Both the position numbers and the translations under genes were made by a program. Positions 1 through 11,793 of a DNA stretch of 64,000 nt are shown here, piece by piece (the stretch's first letter is position 1; each line of letters opens with the position of its first letter). The DNA comes from Stratiolaelaps scimitus. Lineage: Eukaryota; Arthropoda; Arachnida; Mesostigmata; Laelapidae. The stretch spans positions 4,392,501 through 4,456,500 of the forward strand of contig JABWDB010000013.1 in NCBI GenBank assembly GCA_019614645.1. Direction: 5' to 3'. The notes below the pieces were generated by a model. The model had not been told where the DNA came from, did no database searches, and saw only the letters and a program-made list of their open reading frames with translations.

Positions 1-181
1 TTGTAGTAATCGCTTGCCAGAGCGATAGGAGTGGTACACACCTCTGTCCTCACTTCGACGTGACAAAACGAAAAAGGCCCTCTAATTTTCGCACTCACTG
101 CTATTACTGCTGCTGTCGCACTTGCTTCCTCCCTCTATCACCATCCCGAATATTCTCTAAGACACTTCGATGTCTTGCTAA

Positions 182-598
182 GTGCCTTGCGTTCGTGCGT
201 CGTTCGCAATGTCTCGTGATTCGCTAGTAGATATAACTCGCCGTCACTCGAATACGAGTGCGCTCCCGGTCCCCTCATTCGGGCCCACCTCAGGTCTCCG
301 ATCAGCGAGCTGTGTTGCTGTATCTCGTCTACGCAAGTCGACGAAAGAAGCGTCGCCGAGCGCCTGCTTCACCGCCACTAAAGAAATGTCAATCTTGGTG
401 TGCTGTATTGTCGCGTTTTTGATGCTGCTGCTGCTACCGTCAGAGAACTACGGCGAAGTCGATGACGGTGTCGACTACGACGACTATATCCCGCCCGGCC
501 GCCGACTTGAACGAGCGGACGACACTTCCGGCGTCACCACCGGCGCCGCCGCCTCGGTCCTTGTCGGCGCCCATCGTCCGTTGGTGTTGTCGCATTGA
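182..598 (+). CDS. weak candidate: frame with internal signal-peptide-like start
   Basis: Inside this frame an ATG at 386 begins MSILVCCIVAFLMLLLLPSE, which looks like a signal peptide with hydrophobic core, followed by an acidic Tyr/Asp-rich stretch (NYGEVDDGVDYDDYIPPGRR) with a basic GRR. That is the layout of a small secreted precursor. The region is GC-rich and CTG-rich, where Leu runs arise easily, and no homologue is recognised. Confidence 0.15.
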   Translation: MPCVRASFAMSRDSLVDITRRHSNTSALPVPSFGPTSGLRSASCVAVSRLRKSTKEASPSACFTATKEMSILVCCIVAFLMLLLLPSENYGEVDDGVDYDDYIPPGRRLERADDTSGVTTGAAASVLVGAHRPLVLSH

Positions 599-760
599 CA
601 GAGGGCAGGGGAGGCAGGGATTGGACTCTAGGCGGAAAGACACGAGCCGAATTGAAGAGGCGGGCGGCAGGCGAAGTCAGCCGAACTGAAGCCGGATAGA
701 GGACGAAGAAGACGAGGGAGAGGCGAGTGGCATAGTGGAGCTGATCTGCAGTTGCAGAAA

Positions 761-796
761 CTGCTGCTGCTGCTCCTGCTGCTGCTGCTCCTGCTG
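761..796. repeat. (CTG)n trinucleotide tract
   Basis: An interrupted CTG/CTC run. Related CTG/CAG or GGC tracts are at 1871-1890, 23621-23645, 23938-23990, 24118-24136 and 41701-41719, all in GC-rich blocks. Confidence 0.9.
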
Positions 797-3700
797 CAAG
801 GAGGGGTAGCCACGATGGCGACTGCGAGAGAGGCGGAGCCAGACTCGACAGAGAGTGCCGCACGCTGCAGTTGATGTAGTGGTAGTAGTCGAGTCGCTCG
901 TCCGCTTCGCTCACGTTGGGGGGTGGGGATCTAGTTGGCCGGGGGTGCCAGCATCCAGCTGCCATGCCAGAGCCAACGTGCTCTACTCGGAACGCCAGCG
1001 AGGTTGCCCGCGAGGGTGTAGTCGCCGTGGTGGTGGTGGCAGAAGTAGGCTACCAACTACCGGCTGCAAGCAACGGAGCACATGGTGATGATGCTGCGAC
1101 GACACGCATCGCATCGAAAGCGGACACGAAGGATGACGGCAACAACGGGAAGGGGACGCCCTGGTGAAGAAAACCGGAGGGGCCGGAACTCGTCGTCCCG
1201 AGGTGGAACGAGAAGCGGCGAGGAGTAGTGGCGAGGAGGCAGAAAGCGTTAAGGGGAGCGAAGTCCTGGATGTTCTGGTAGCAACATCCCCGAATTGGTG
1301 GGAACTGTAGGTTGAACAGGGGTTAGGGTTTACGGCCGGGGCTCGGCGACAGGGGGCGTTCGTTTGCAAGAAGAAGGTCTGCTGGGAAAGACGGGTTGCG
1401 CACGTAGCACACACACGCAGACCGAGGAGGGATGGCAAGTCGAGAGGCAGCAGGACAGGCGGGGGACACGGCGTGGGATGGCGGAAAAAGAACCCACTGG
1501 TGTTGTTGCGGAGAGAAGCTAGGGAGGGTGACGGCGGCTGCGTCAGTAGCGCCGTGCGTGGTAGAGGGTTGCTTGTTTACGTCTTGACTGGGGCTGCAAG
1601 CTGGGAACTAAGGACTGAGAGGCGGGTTGGGCTGGTCTGGGCTGGGGGCCGTCATGTCAATTTAAATAATTCACAGCGTGAACAACGTGCTGCATAACAT
1701 GCGCACAGGCGGTGGCGGTGAGTGCATCAAAGCAGCAGAGATGGGACGAAATGAGTGAGAGAGCGGGAGAGTGAGAGAGAGGGAGAGAGAGAGAAGGGTG
1801 ACTTGGCTGGTGTCCACGACCGCTGCTGTCGGCGCGGGGTGTTCTTGGTGGTGAAGAAGGAGGAGGCCGTGGCGGCGGCGGCGGCGGCGGCAGCGTCGGT
1901 GGCGGTGGCGAATGCAGGACGCGCTGCATGAGCGAACGGAGGCGAGTGGCGGGCCTGCCGAGAAGAACGTCCCGAAGAAGAAGAAGAAAGAGGGGACGCG
2001 CGTGAGAGTCAAGGGGCCCATCAGATCGGGACGGGCGGGATAAGCGCCAAGAGAAGAAAGGCGAAGAGGACAACGAGGGACATGAGACTACCGGCTGGGA
2101 CAAAGCGAAACGGGGCAAGCGGACCAACCAAACGGAGTAACCGAGAGCAAAACGCGAGAGAGGGAGAGACAACTGGTGCAGGCAGCCAGTGAAGGCCTTG
2201 CGAACAGGACAGCGGCGGCGGCGACGCACCGCCGTCGAGGGATTCGGTGGAAGATAATCTCGATAAAGATGGCAACGATGGGAAGGAGCAGACCGGTCGA
2301 GGAGGGGGCCCCGGCAAATCAGAGGGCCCGATGACTCCAGAAGCCCAAACGTAGGACAGATAATTGTGAAGAACAACAGTAGCGACAACGACAACAGGAT
2401 GGCAACTCCAGGGAAACTTATTGGATGGACGCGCCCCTCGTGCCCCGAGTATGAGTGCAGTGAGTGAGACGTGACGCTGCTGCTTCTGCGCGAGTAGACG
2501 CGTACCAATAATATTATACATGTTCCGTTTTGGCTGAGTCCTCCAGCTCCATCGAAGCAGCGCCTCTCTCTCGCTAAACAGTGACATACGGCCCGTAAAG
2601 ATGAGAATATAGTGTTAGTGATAGAAAGCGATTAAGGCGGATGTGGGTGATTGGAAATAAATACGATCAGAGTAGAAGGACAACGCCGCAGCAGCAGCAA
2701 GGAAGAGCGCGTAAACCGATGGGAGGATGGCAGCCCTTTCACGAAGCGCGTCGAAAATTGCAGAATGCGCCGGCGGGGTGGTGGTGGGGGGGTGCGGGGG
2801 TGCGCAGCCGAACGCAACGACGAAGAGGATAATGTGAGAACGAGATAAACTGCCGCGATGAATGAGCCCGACACAGACAACAAGACAGACGGAGACGACA
2901 GAGGAGAGAGAGGCGGGGGGTGGAGGAGAGACAGAGGGGAGAGACAGAGGGAGACGATTTCCCCTGGGGTATTCAGACGAGCGTCGAATCGCTATCTATC
3001 TATGTATTATATCTAGCTAAGCGTCCGCTATCAGCAGCCCGCAAGAGCTACCTCTGGCACCGCTGCGTTTGTGTGTGAAACAAGCGTGAACCACTTGCAT
3101 AGTCCGAGTAGCGAGTGGCCGGACGAGAACAGCGCCGCCCGTTGAATGCTGCTCCATGGGCGTTATCCTTGTGGGGCGGCGAGAGACAGTGGGGGGACGG
3201 AGGCTTCAAGGCGGCGTGGGAACATCGAACAGGCCATTGTTGTTGCTACGTGTGTCGAAGAGTCGAGCGTCATGAACAGGCAGCAAGCAACGGCCAGCAA
3301 TGGTCGCGCCAACAAGCCGTTGTGCTCAGCGTGTAACGTCAGTGTGAGACGCTCATGTATTGTTCGTTCGAGAAGATCGTTGTCGTCGTCAACAGCAAAC
3401 AGGCGGCTGACCATGGATTGAGTTGGCTCATCTTGGTGTTGCATGTTGAGGGCAGGCAGTTCATTAGCAGCTCAAAGTGCCTGTTTAGCTGTTTGTCCAG
3501 TTTGTTCGTTCGTCGGTTGATCTGAATTTACGACGATTGGTGTTGGGTGCACGCGAGAACAAGGTTGTCCCACATCCACCAGCGTCGTTGTCTCGAAGCC
3601 CCGTACACGGGACGGGCATCGCTGTCCGAGGTACAAGCACAAGGCTGTTCGCCCGCTGTCACCATCTCCTCGATACGGGCATTGCTTGGGCAGGAGCCGT

Positions 3701-5450
3701 CGCCAGGGTCGAGAAGTGGCTGGCGCGAAGAAGCTCTCGGACGTGTTGGACGAATATCACACGAGAGCCAGGCCACGGACTGATCGCATCCATCTGCCGT
3801 AGTCGAATGCTGGCTGACGTGTGGGGCATTGGCCTCGGCAGCATCGGCATCGATGACGACGGGCCATTGGCTGACACTAGCGGTAAGGTGATGAGAACAT
3901 ACGAATACGCTGCGGTGGCGTTGACGCAAAAAGAGAGATTGCCGCAAAAAAAGGGGACACGAACGACCGGTACCGGTGTGCCTGTCGCACCGTATTCGTC
4001 ATAGCCTTCGCGGTGGCGTATTCAGCTGGCATCGTCCCTTTGTATCAGCCCTGACTGCGACACACGAATGTTTTGATATACGGGAACATATCGACGATAT
4101 CGCGCGCAGCCGGCGCAGCCGTGACGACCCAGAGGCCACGATCCGTTGGAGGCGGCTACGGTGTGTTACTATTCGTTGTTTATATGCACGGCGACAGAGA
4201 CAAACGGCCGGTGGAGAGAGCGGCTGACGAACCAACCTACCAACCATCTGGATGTGCCTTCAAGACATAACCAAATAGTATCGTAGATAATAGCAGTCTG
4301 TACCCACTCGGTGCCGCTGCTGCTGCTGCTGTTGTGAGACCCTTATGGCGCCCCCTAGGAGAGCTCTATGGAACTAGGCGAGAACGAAGTGCGATGATTG
4401 TACGCAAAGGAACACACGAGGAAACGAAGCTATCCCCTCGACGCCCCCGAAGCTACTCGAGATACTGCTGCCGTTTCACCCCCCCCCGCCCCCCCTGCAT
4501 CGTCAACCGAGTCCCCGCGTAGCAGCTAAAGCACAAGCAATGCAGAGAAACAGGGAGAGAGAGACGATGCGCGTTGAGTGTGCACAACGGGGGTCGTATG
4601 GGGCGGCAGGCCCTCGTGTGTCGAGGCTAGCCCATCTGACGTGGCCTCCATTCATCCTTTACGAGAAAGACAGGCGCGCCACTATGCTGAATGCAAAAGA
4701 ATACGACGACGGTAGCAGTCGCAGCAGTAGCGGAGGCTGACGTAGGCTAAGATAGAACAATAGCATTTCAGCAGCCAGCGGAGTCCTACGAATAAAACAG
4801 TGAGAGATAAACAGCACGCGAAAGAGACTGGCAGAGCCAGAGAGAGAGAGAGATGATCGTAGAGCGATCGACGACTGAGGAAACGAGGAACCGATGCAGC
4901 AGGAACTGGAATAGACCCAGCAGGGAAAAAGCAGCGAGCGAGCGAGTGAGGCGGCATACGAACAACGGAAGACACTGCAATAGAATAGCGCGCTGCTGTA
5001 TACTCGCCACAACGGCGGCCGCCGACAGCCGCCTCGAGCCGAGGGGCCCGCGACGAACAACGAACTTGCACATGAACGATTGATGAGAAAACACCGTTCA
5101 AGCGTACATCCGAAGCGTAGAAGACGCCGCAGACGGCGGTGGGGCACGAACGCAGAGCGACAATCATTCGGCGAGACCGGTGGCGATCAGCAGCAGGAGC
5201 GGCGGTGGTGGGCAACGCCATCGACGCTGACGCCTCCGACTGCGAACAAACGAACGCGTCCCTTGTGATGATTTCGGTTTCATTTTTTACGATGCTCGAG
5301 ATGCCGTGGCAGCAGCAAAAGCTTTGGCAGCGAACTCTGCCAGGCGGCAACTGGAGGCGGTCGAACGCCTCGGAGGGAAGGCGGAGGAAAAACTCAGCGA
5401 CGCCCCTCCACGAAACAATCCCATGCTCACGTTACGTATAGTGGTGGCTA

Positions 5451-6784
5451 GCTTCTGTAGATAACGACATGTGGACGCGGGAACATCGGTGGGCAACCCG
5501 CTGTATGTGCCACGAATATGTGCGTACGAAACACGAGCTATCGAAGGTAGACACACATGTATAATAATGAACAAGTGGGCGAAGTTGTTGTAGAACGAAA
5601 GTCACATCGAAAACCTGTATCTGTTTTTGTGCAATGTTTAGTTATTGAACGCCTGCTACTGAGGTGTGACCACAAATGTGAAGGAGATAAATTTGCGCCT
5701 ATGTCATTCTAAGGATCTTCGTTCAGACGAGAGCATGTCAACGCATGACAGCGTAGTACACAAGGGTATATACCTGAATAGAGTATCAGCGATCAGTTGA
5801 GCAGGCAAAACACAGCCGATGATGAAACTCGTCTTTATAATATGGGCGAACGCATAGCTGGCAGTCCGAGTATCTAGCTTGAACCAACCAACCGACTACG
5901 GTGCTATTGATTGTCCATTTTAATGGGTGAGCAAACGTGAACGCCGATATATGGACATGATTCTGGCGCGGCTTGACGCTTGATAGCGTTTGGATTGTCA
6001 CTCGATGACAATGAGCATCACTGGCCAGACTTTGCAAACAAACAAAAATCAAACACGAAGCGCGCTCCTGCTTATGAGGTCGAACCGCCATCATTCGTAT
6101 GCTTCATGCGCGGGACCCTCATGTGGAACGTCACTCACCTATTACAGTACATGGTACCGCTGTTGAAAAATGGCAATGCCATGATCTCTGCCACAAACCT
6201 CAAACGGCCACTATTGACTTCGACTACTGCTGATCGCGTTATTTCGACCAGGGTATATCATGACCAAGGTCAATCTCCCATTAGCGATGTAGGTCATCTA
6301 CACGCTTCGAACCGAGTCGCTCGCCGGTAGCTACCGAAAACACAGATTCAGATCATTAGCTGAATCGGCAATACGATACAATAATACAACACAATACAAA
6401 TATACCTTTATTAACCGAAGGTGTGGTACAGAGATTATCAAAGAAATTATATAAATTGCTAGAAGCGTAGGAAACTATTACAAGTGCGATACAATCGGAT
6501 GTGCAGCCCGCAAGCGTTTGCAACGGCTAAATGGTGCCAGTTGATGCCATGTTCGCAACTCGATGGTGCCACTGTGACACGAGTGATGGTGAAAATTTTG
6601 ATGTACTACCCACCCAGATCGAGCTGTAAGTGTTCTCTTCTCTTCGACTGGGAATCCTTGCACTAGCCGGCTTGCACGGCTCGAACCACCGTCGTGGGAC
6701 AACTCGTTATGCGATAGCTTAGCCAACAACAGCACGCCTCCATAGCAAGTGGTACACAACGTGGTAGATATTGTGCAAAACTGC

Positions 6785-6815
<31 letters not shown>

Positions 6816-8768
6816 ACAACGACTTTCTATACGAGGGTATGCGGCTGAACGCTAATACAAATGAAGTAACTCGCCGTGCTTGCATCAACGTTCATGTGTG
6901 CATAAAGCCGATTGGCAAAGCACTTGAGCGTCTTGCGAAGTGAATATTGCAGGCCCGAGTACGATCGCAACTTAACTACGATCTTTGTAATGCACCGGCA
7001 GATAGAAGTGGGAGATATTTTCGCACCAGCAGCATTGGGAGCTGAATTCATTGTTTCATGTTTGTTCAACAAACTAGCTCGCGCAATCGCCACAGCCTGT
7101 CATTTGCTGGCAGAATGCGGAGGTGTCAGAAAGAAAATCAAGAATGAAATTCCTTTTAAAGCTACAACGATGCACAATGAATGTTTACTGTTTACTTTCG
7201 GACCTCTTCCGGGCGTGGCTGGCTTGCGTTTTGTAGGGTCTCGTAAATTGGGCCGAGAGACTCAGTTAAATGTAAACACCCTAGTTAAATCGTATACTTT
7301 TGACTAAGCAACTTATACTATTTATTATTAATATTATTGTTATTATTGCACATACACTTGCAGAATTGATTCCTCTATAGCATCGCTGGAGATAACAAAC
7401 AGTCTCAGGTTCCTCTCCCTCGTGTGCACTTTAGGAATAAATCAACCAAGCAGTCACTGTGTGTACACTGCTCACTCGCTCGAGTAGATAGGTTAGGCAA
7501 GCGACAGGTGTATGAGCAAATATATACCGCAGGTGGCTCGGCCTTCTTTGTCAGCAGACGCAGTCACCGATCAGGTCACCCCTGATATACGGCCATAGTA
7601 TATCTATAATAGCTGGACGCCCGCTCTCGATTGCCCTGTCATTGTATACAACCCGAATGATAAACGACATTGCCACTAAATAGCTTATACATGCAATGCA
7701 AAATCGCCATCACTCTCAGTGTGTATAATAACGGAAAAACAGAGAAAACAACACGATTTTCTTCACACGACACAGTCGAAGGTCACCTTGGCAAAAATCA
7801 CAATTCGAGGCTGACATCTCCCCGTTATCAGTTACCGTTGAAACTTTTGAACATTTCGAACACCAAGAAATACATAGCCATAACTAACCTTCCCCTTCAA
7901 CATCGGAGGGTTCGTTGACGTAGAGACCAGAGAATACCTCTGTGCTTTTGTCTCCGATCTCGATCGCTTTGATTTCCTCGACGTCGCGGACGCTTCGACT
8001 CAACGAACGCGGTACCCGACCTCGACCACGACGGTTTGGACGTTGGCCATCACATGACGGGGGCTATTCAACGGGGGCGAGAACGAAAACCATTATTTAG
8101 TGGGATGTCAAAACTGTCTTAGACAGCGTCCCACGATATGTATAGTGTAATGTATAAAGATGTATAATGTGTGTTAATATGATATAATTGATAGAACTCA
8201 ATTCATCTTATTGAAATCAACAGGGTAAACGCCAAAGTGAAACAGCAATCAATGCCTATGTCTAACTAACTCTTCTTAGAGACCTTATAGCCCTACTGCT
8301 TTGACGATTAACAAAAAAAACTCGATGAAGATACATGCCACCATAACATTTGTTTTGTACTCGTAATCGATCGTGATAAATAGCTACTGCATAGTATTAA
8401 ATAGATTCTATATATGTTTGCATCGTGTTATATAATACAATATTATAGTATAATTGATTCGCGTCATCCGCTGCTAAACCTGGCTAGGTACGTGAAGCTC
8501 AGAACGTTCTGCTCGTATTTCAAAGGCAGGTTTACACCAACGACAAGTATTAGTCAGGTGTGGCCTCATCTCACCGGTTGAATTTGGCCACTACAAGCAG
8601 AGTCACCCGCCGATTTGCTGTCTACACACCATGTTGAACACCCACTTCTTTATGTTCCCATCGGCCTCACTGATCTAGCTTGTGCTACCACAACCGCCGG
8701 CGCCTCCGCCGCCGTCACCACCACTTCATGGCATTTATTTCCCCAATCTCTCTCTCTCTCTCTCTCCC
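5451..8768. other. no gene seen; AT-richer DNA
   Basis: Holds a TA tract (6787-6809), a modest ORF at 6912-7307 with no recognisable features, and the 8100-8134 hairpin. Nothing else was recognised. Confidence 0.5.
8100..8134. repeat. nested inverted repeat
   Basis: GTGGGA (8100-8105) pairs with TCCCAC (8129-8134), and inside lies CTGTC-TTA-GACAG. Together they form a compact 35-nt stem with an asymmetric internal loop. No adjacent gene explains it. Confidence 0.6.
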
Positions 8769-8924
8769 TTACTTTCTCGAACTATCTATCCTTCTCTCTC
8801 CGTGCCGCAGTGCAGCCCTCTGAGCAGCATCCGCCGTTCTGCCTATACTTATCCCCCCTCGTAATCCCTTCAGGATAGCCAATTTAAACCATCTTCGTCT
8901 TCTGGCCGCCGCCGCCGCCGGCGG
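8769..8924 (-). CDS. possible C-terminal exon of the ZP gene (speculative)
   Basis: Phase 0 after exon E requires a frame that continues GGCDDV. An AG at 8926-8925 is followed in phase 0 by two Pro codons, five Ala, then RRRR and a frame of 51 codons ending in TAA at 8771-8769. The Pro-Pro plus tetrabasic pattern is what the consensus furin-type cleavage site of ZP proteins would look like. Against it: the acceptor has a poor pyrimidine tract, the run is a GC-rich GGC repeat, and no membrane segment follows. This is inference, not established. Confidence 0.2.
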   Translation of the reverse strand, partial: PPAAAAARRRRWFKLAILKGLRGGISIGRTADAAQRAALRHGERRIDSSRK

Positions 8925-10445
8925 CTGGTTGGCCCAGCTGTGATAACTATCCCGGCCTGGTAGCCTATTGCCTCAATGGGGCAATCAGCGCTCGGCCGGA
9001 TCGGGATGCTGTGCGGCTTCGCGCGTGCGTGTCTGCTCTTCTGCTTCGTGCGGTCGTTGTTCAGATTGTCGGCCTGCCATTGTTGGCCTGCCGGGAACCA
9101 GCCAACGCATGAACGTCTTGTTTGTGTCGAGTGCCACGGGCCGTACGTCTAGCAGGGGGCTCGGACATTGGCGGAGTAGGCAAGACGCTGACGGAAATCG
9201 AGGCTGCCAGGATCCCGGATTGTTCTGCCCCGACAGCAGAAGCGAGCGACTGCTGTTGCCATGCGGCAGAGTCCCAGCTGCGGACGAGACTTCAGCTTGG
9301 CCGCCCGTTTGCTGTTCGTGCTATATACTCCCTTTTTGTTGTTATTGTTCCCTATTCGCCCCTCTCATATGAGTCCTTTAAGAGGCCGGTCGGGTGAGGC
9401 CCCCCGCGAGCACCACCGACCCGTAGTTTGTTCTATGCCCATTCGTTGACGCAGCATTCGTCACTTTAGCGACGACCTTGACGAAATGGGTGGAAGTGTT
9501 GTTGCCCTCGCCAATGTCCCCTTCATCCTTCCAGTTCTCCCCGAGTCCGATAAACCTGACTGAGCTAGTCGTGTCGAAATAGTATACGTATATGCTATTA
9601 TTACGATGCGTTGACGAACGGTTGACACAGACGGCGAGGACGCCGTCAGTTGCTTGGCTCTGCTGGCTGGCTGGCTGACAGTTGCTCACGCGCTGGAGGA
9701 GACAGGCGTTCGGCTACGATGCTACTGTGCCCTGCGCCTGCTGACGAGGCCGGTTCAACGAAGGCCAGCAGCAGCTGTTCAGGAACACTTGATATGTTCA
9801 TTCGGATGATACCGCTAACGGTACCAGCTCTACCCGGGCACCACACGGAGCTCCACGGCCAGTCAACCTAGCCCCTTCTAATACGTGTAACGGAACAGGG
9901 GGTTGGCAAGTCGGAGCAGATGTGCACGACTCCATGTGTGCCTTTGCAGGTAGTCGAAGCTATTCCGACTTCGGGCCAAGCAGGGCGCAGCACTTCATGT
10001 CTATGTAAATACACGCGAGTCGATACGATGAACTCTCATCATTCAATCAATATATTAAGTTTCGTCGAGCGGCGTTATAATAGAGAGTGCATGTGCTGAT
10101 TATTAGATTATTATTCGCTGCCGGTTCGGCCACACGATATTCGTTGATCGGAAACTGAAGCACATAGCATCAGTCGGGCGGTTGCGGGCCAGGCAAGCAG
10201 GCAGGCCGTATGGCAGGCGAGCGTCCCGCCTCAGGAGCGAACAGGCCACTTGTTCCAGCTTTCGCCGAAGGAGAGGCTTACGATGAGGCGGGGGCCAGGG
10301 AGCCGCGAAGCTCATCAATGTGCGGGGTGCAGCGCCCACACAGATGTAACCTGGATCCGGCGAACGGAGGGTGTCGATCGCGAAAAAATCTCGGGGCAAG
10401 GCAGGTCTTTGAATTGGATTTGTTATTAGAGCCACTTTCGTGAAA

Positions 10446-10493
<48 letters not shown>

Positions 10494-10845
10494 CGAGAGA
10501 GAGAGAGAGACAGAGAGAGACTGGATGGAGGGCTCAGGAGTAGGAGGCTAATGAAAGCCCGTCGAAGAGCGGGCATTTGTTTTTTAAACAAAATTTAGAA
10601 TTGGCTCAAATTCGTACAAATCGTATCTCCGACCGCCAAACGGCAGAGATTGCTTGAGTCACGCCCGGTGGGGCAATAAAAAGGTGGTGCACTTCAAATT
10701 AATGTATTTTCACAACGGCGGTTGCTACGGTGGGCAGACACTGGATCGGGTAAAATTTTCATATTTGTAGTGTCATCTACGTTCATTGTTTACTCTGAGC
10801 GAGTTTAGGTACCTGTCGTAGTATCGGAAGGTGCTGCAGACTTAC
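8925..10845. other. region expected to contain the ZP gene 3' exon(s)
   Basis: GC-rich DNA at 8.9-9.9 kb has several frames open on both strands (for example 9378-9689 minus), then the TA/GA repeat at 10447-10525. None of the minus frames starting from a credible acceptor gives a clear furin site plus membrane segment. Confidence 0.4.
10447..10525. repeat. (TA)23 followed by (GA)n microsatellite
   Basis: A pure 46-bp TA run (10447-10492) is followed by an interrupted GA tract. It is among the longest pure TA runs in the window. Confidence 0.97.
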
Positions 10846-11008
10846 CACATCATCGCAGCCACCCGATGGCTTATGGCACAGTCGAACATGGCATTGATAA
10901 TACACGGATTTAGTGTACGGAAACTTGTGGGCCAAGAACGTGGATGTTGCCTTCGAGGTGCCGTCAGAGTACTCGAAGCCAGGCATAATCTCGCGATCGA
11001 TTGGGCAC
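10846..11008 (-). CDS. ZP gene exon E: end of ZP-C
   Basis: The acceptor is ATGTAG before 11008 and the donor GTAAGT from 10845; the exon ends in phase 0. It encodes GCPIDREIMPGFEYSDGT, then HKFPYTKSVYYQCHVRLC and GGCDDV. In the family the next residues are usually prolines followed by a basic furin site, so at least one further exon is expected at lower coordinates. Confidence 0.92.
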
Positions 11009-11760
11009 CTACATACAACCGTAACGGGAGCGAGATTAATTGCTGCCTTGATCCGCTTAATAACGATGGTTAATTCGATTGCTAAATAGAAATAGTACGC
11101 AATGATTACGGTTGACATATATCTTAAACTAGATGTTAACTACCAAGCAAAGTTAATTGCACCCGAGCCTCTTTCCCCTTTCATTTACCGTTAGTTTGAC
11201 AAAATCACGAAGTATCAATATGGCGATTTTCGGTGTAAAACATTGACTATTTCAAGGATATTTACCATTCGATGCCATTTGCCAAATAGAATAGTCACCG
11301 ACTCTAGATTCTCTAGACAACAAAGAAGAAATACACAGCCGAACAACAAACGCACCGCACACGCGCGTGCGCGTATGGAAGCCCTAACAGAACACAGTCA
11401 TTGTGGTGCTGTTCGTACAATGAGGGTCCCATCTGTCTATTATATTTATTCTATCCTATCCGTACAAGCTAAATCTTTACACATGCTCATACACAAATAC
11501 AATACTAGCACTGCTGCAACAGCGCTGAATGGAAATAGCGCTGCCAGCGGTTGTTCCGATTTTCGCTCTCGCTATTGACTTCTCGCTGCGCCGTCGTTGC
11601 TTGACTCACCCTTCGTTATTGACTAGGGGTTGGGCACCCCAGTTGAGGCCGTCTCGTACCACGCAGTTCGTGACGCGGATCCCGTATGTCGCTGCGGGAT
11701 GACACCGAACAGCAACCGCAAGAAAATAATTAGCTGCTGCAGTAGTGGTAAATACTTATT

Positions 11761-11793
<33 letters not shown>

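Larger units (their letters stand above)
1..5450. other. GC-rich, strand-skewed region without a supported gene
   Basis: From about 1 to 3 kb and 4.5 to 5.3 kb the plus strand is strongly purine-rich (GA, GGA and GAG runs). The minus strand is correspondingly poor in stop codons and shows long Ser/Leu/Pro/Arg frames such as 1657-2508 and 4682-5350. These have no domain and are explained by composition. CTG and GGC microsatellites are frequent. Such blocks often hold 5' UTRs or CpG islands, but no start site was decided. Confidence 0.6.

Noticed and set aside
1657..2508. 283-codon minus-strand ORF rich in Ser, Leu, Pro and Arg
   Set aside because: It lies opposite purine-rich repeats, where stop codons are rare. 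It has no domain, is low complexity and has overlapping equal frames.
4682..5350. 222-codon minus-strand ORF
   Set aside because: Same cause: pyrimidine-rich strand in a skewed GC-rich block, with several frames open at once.
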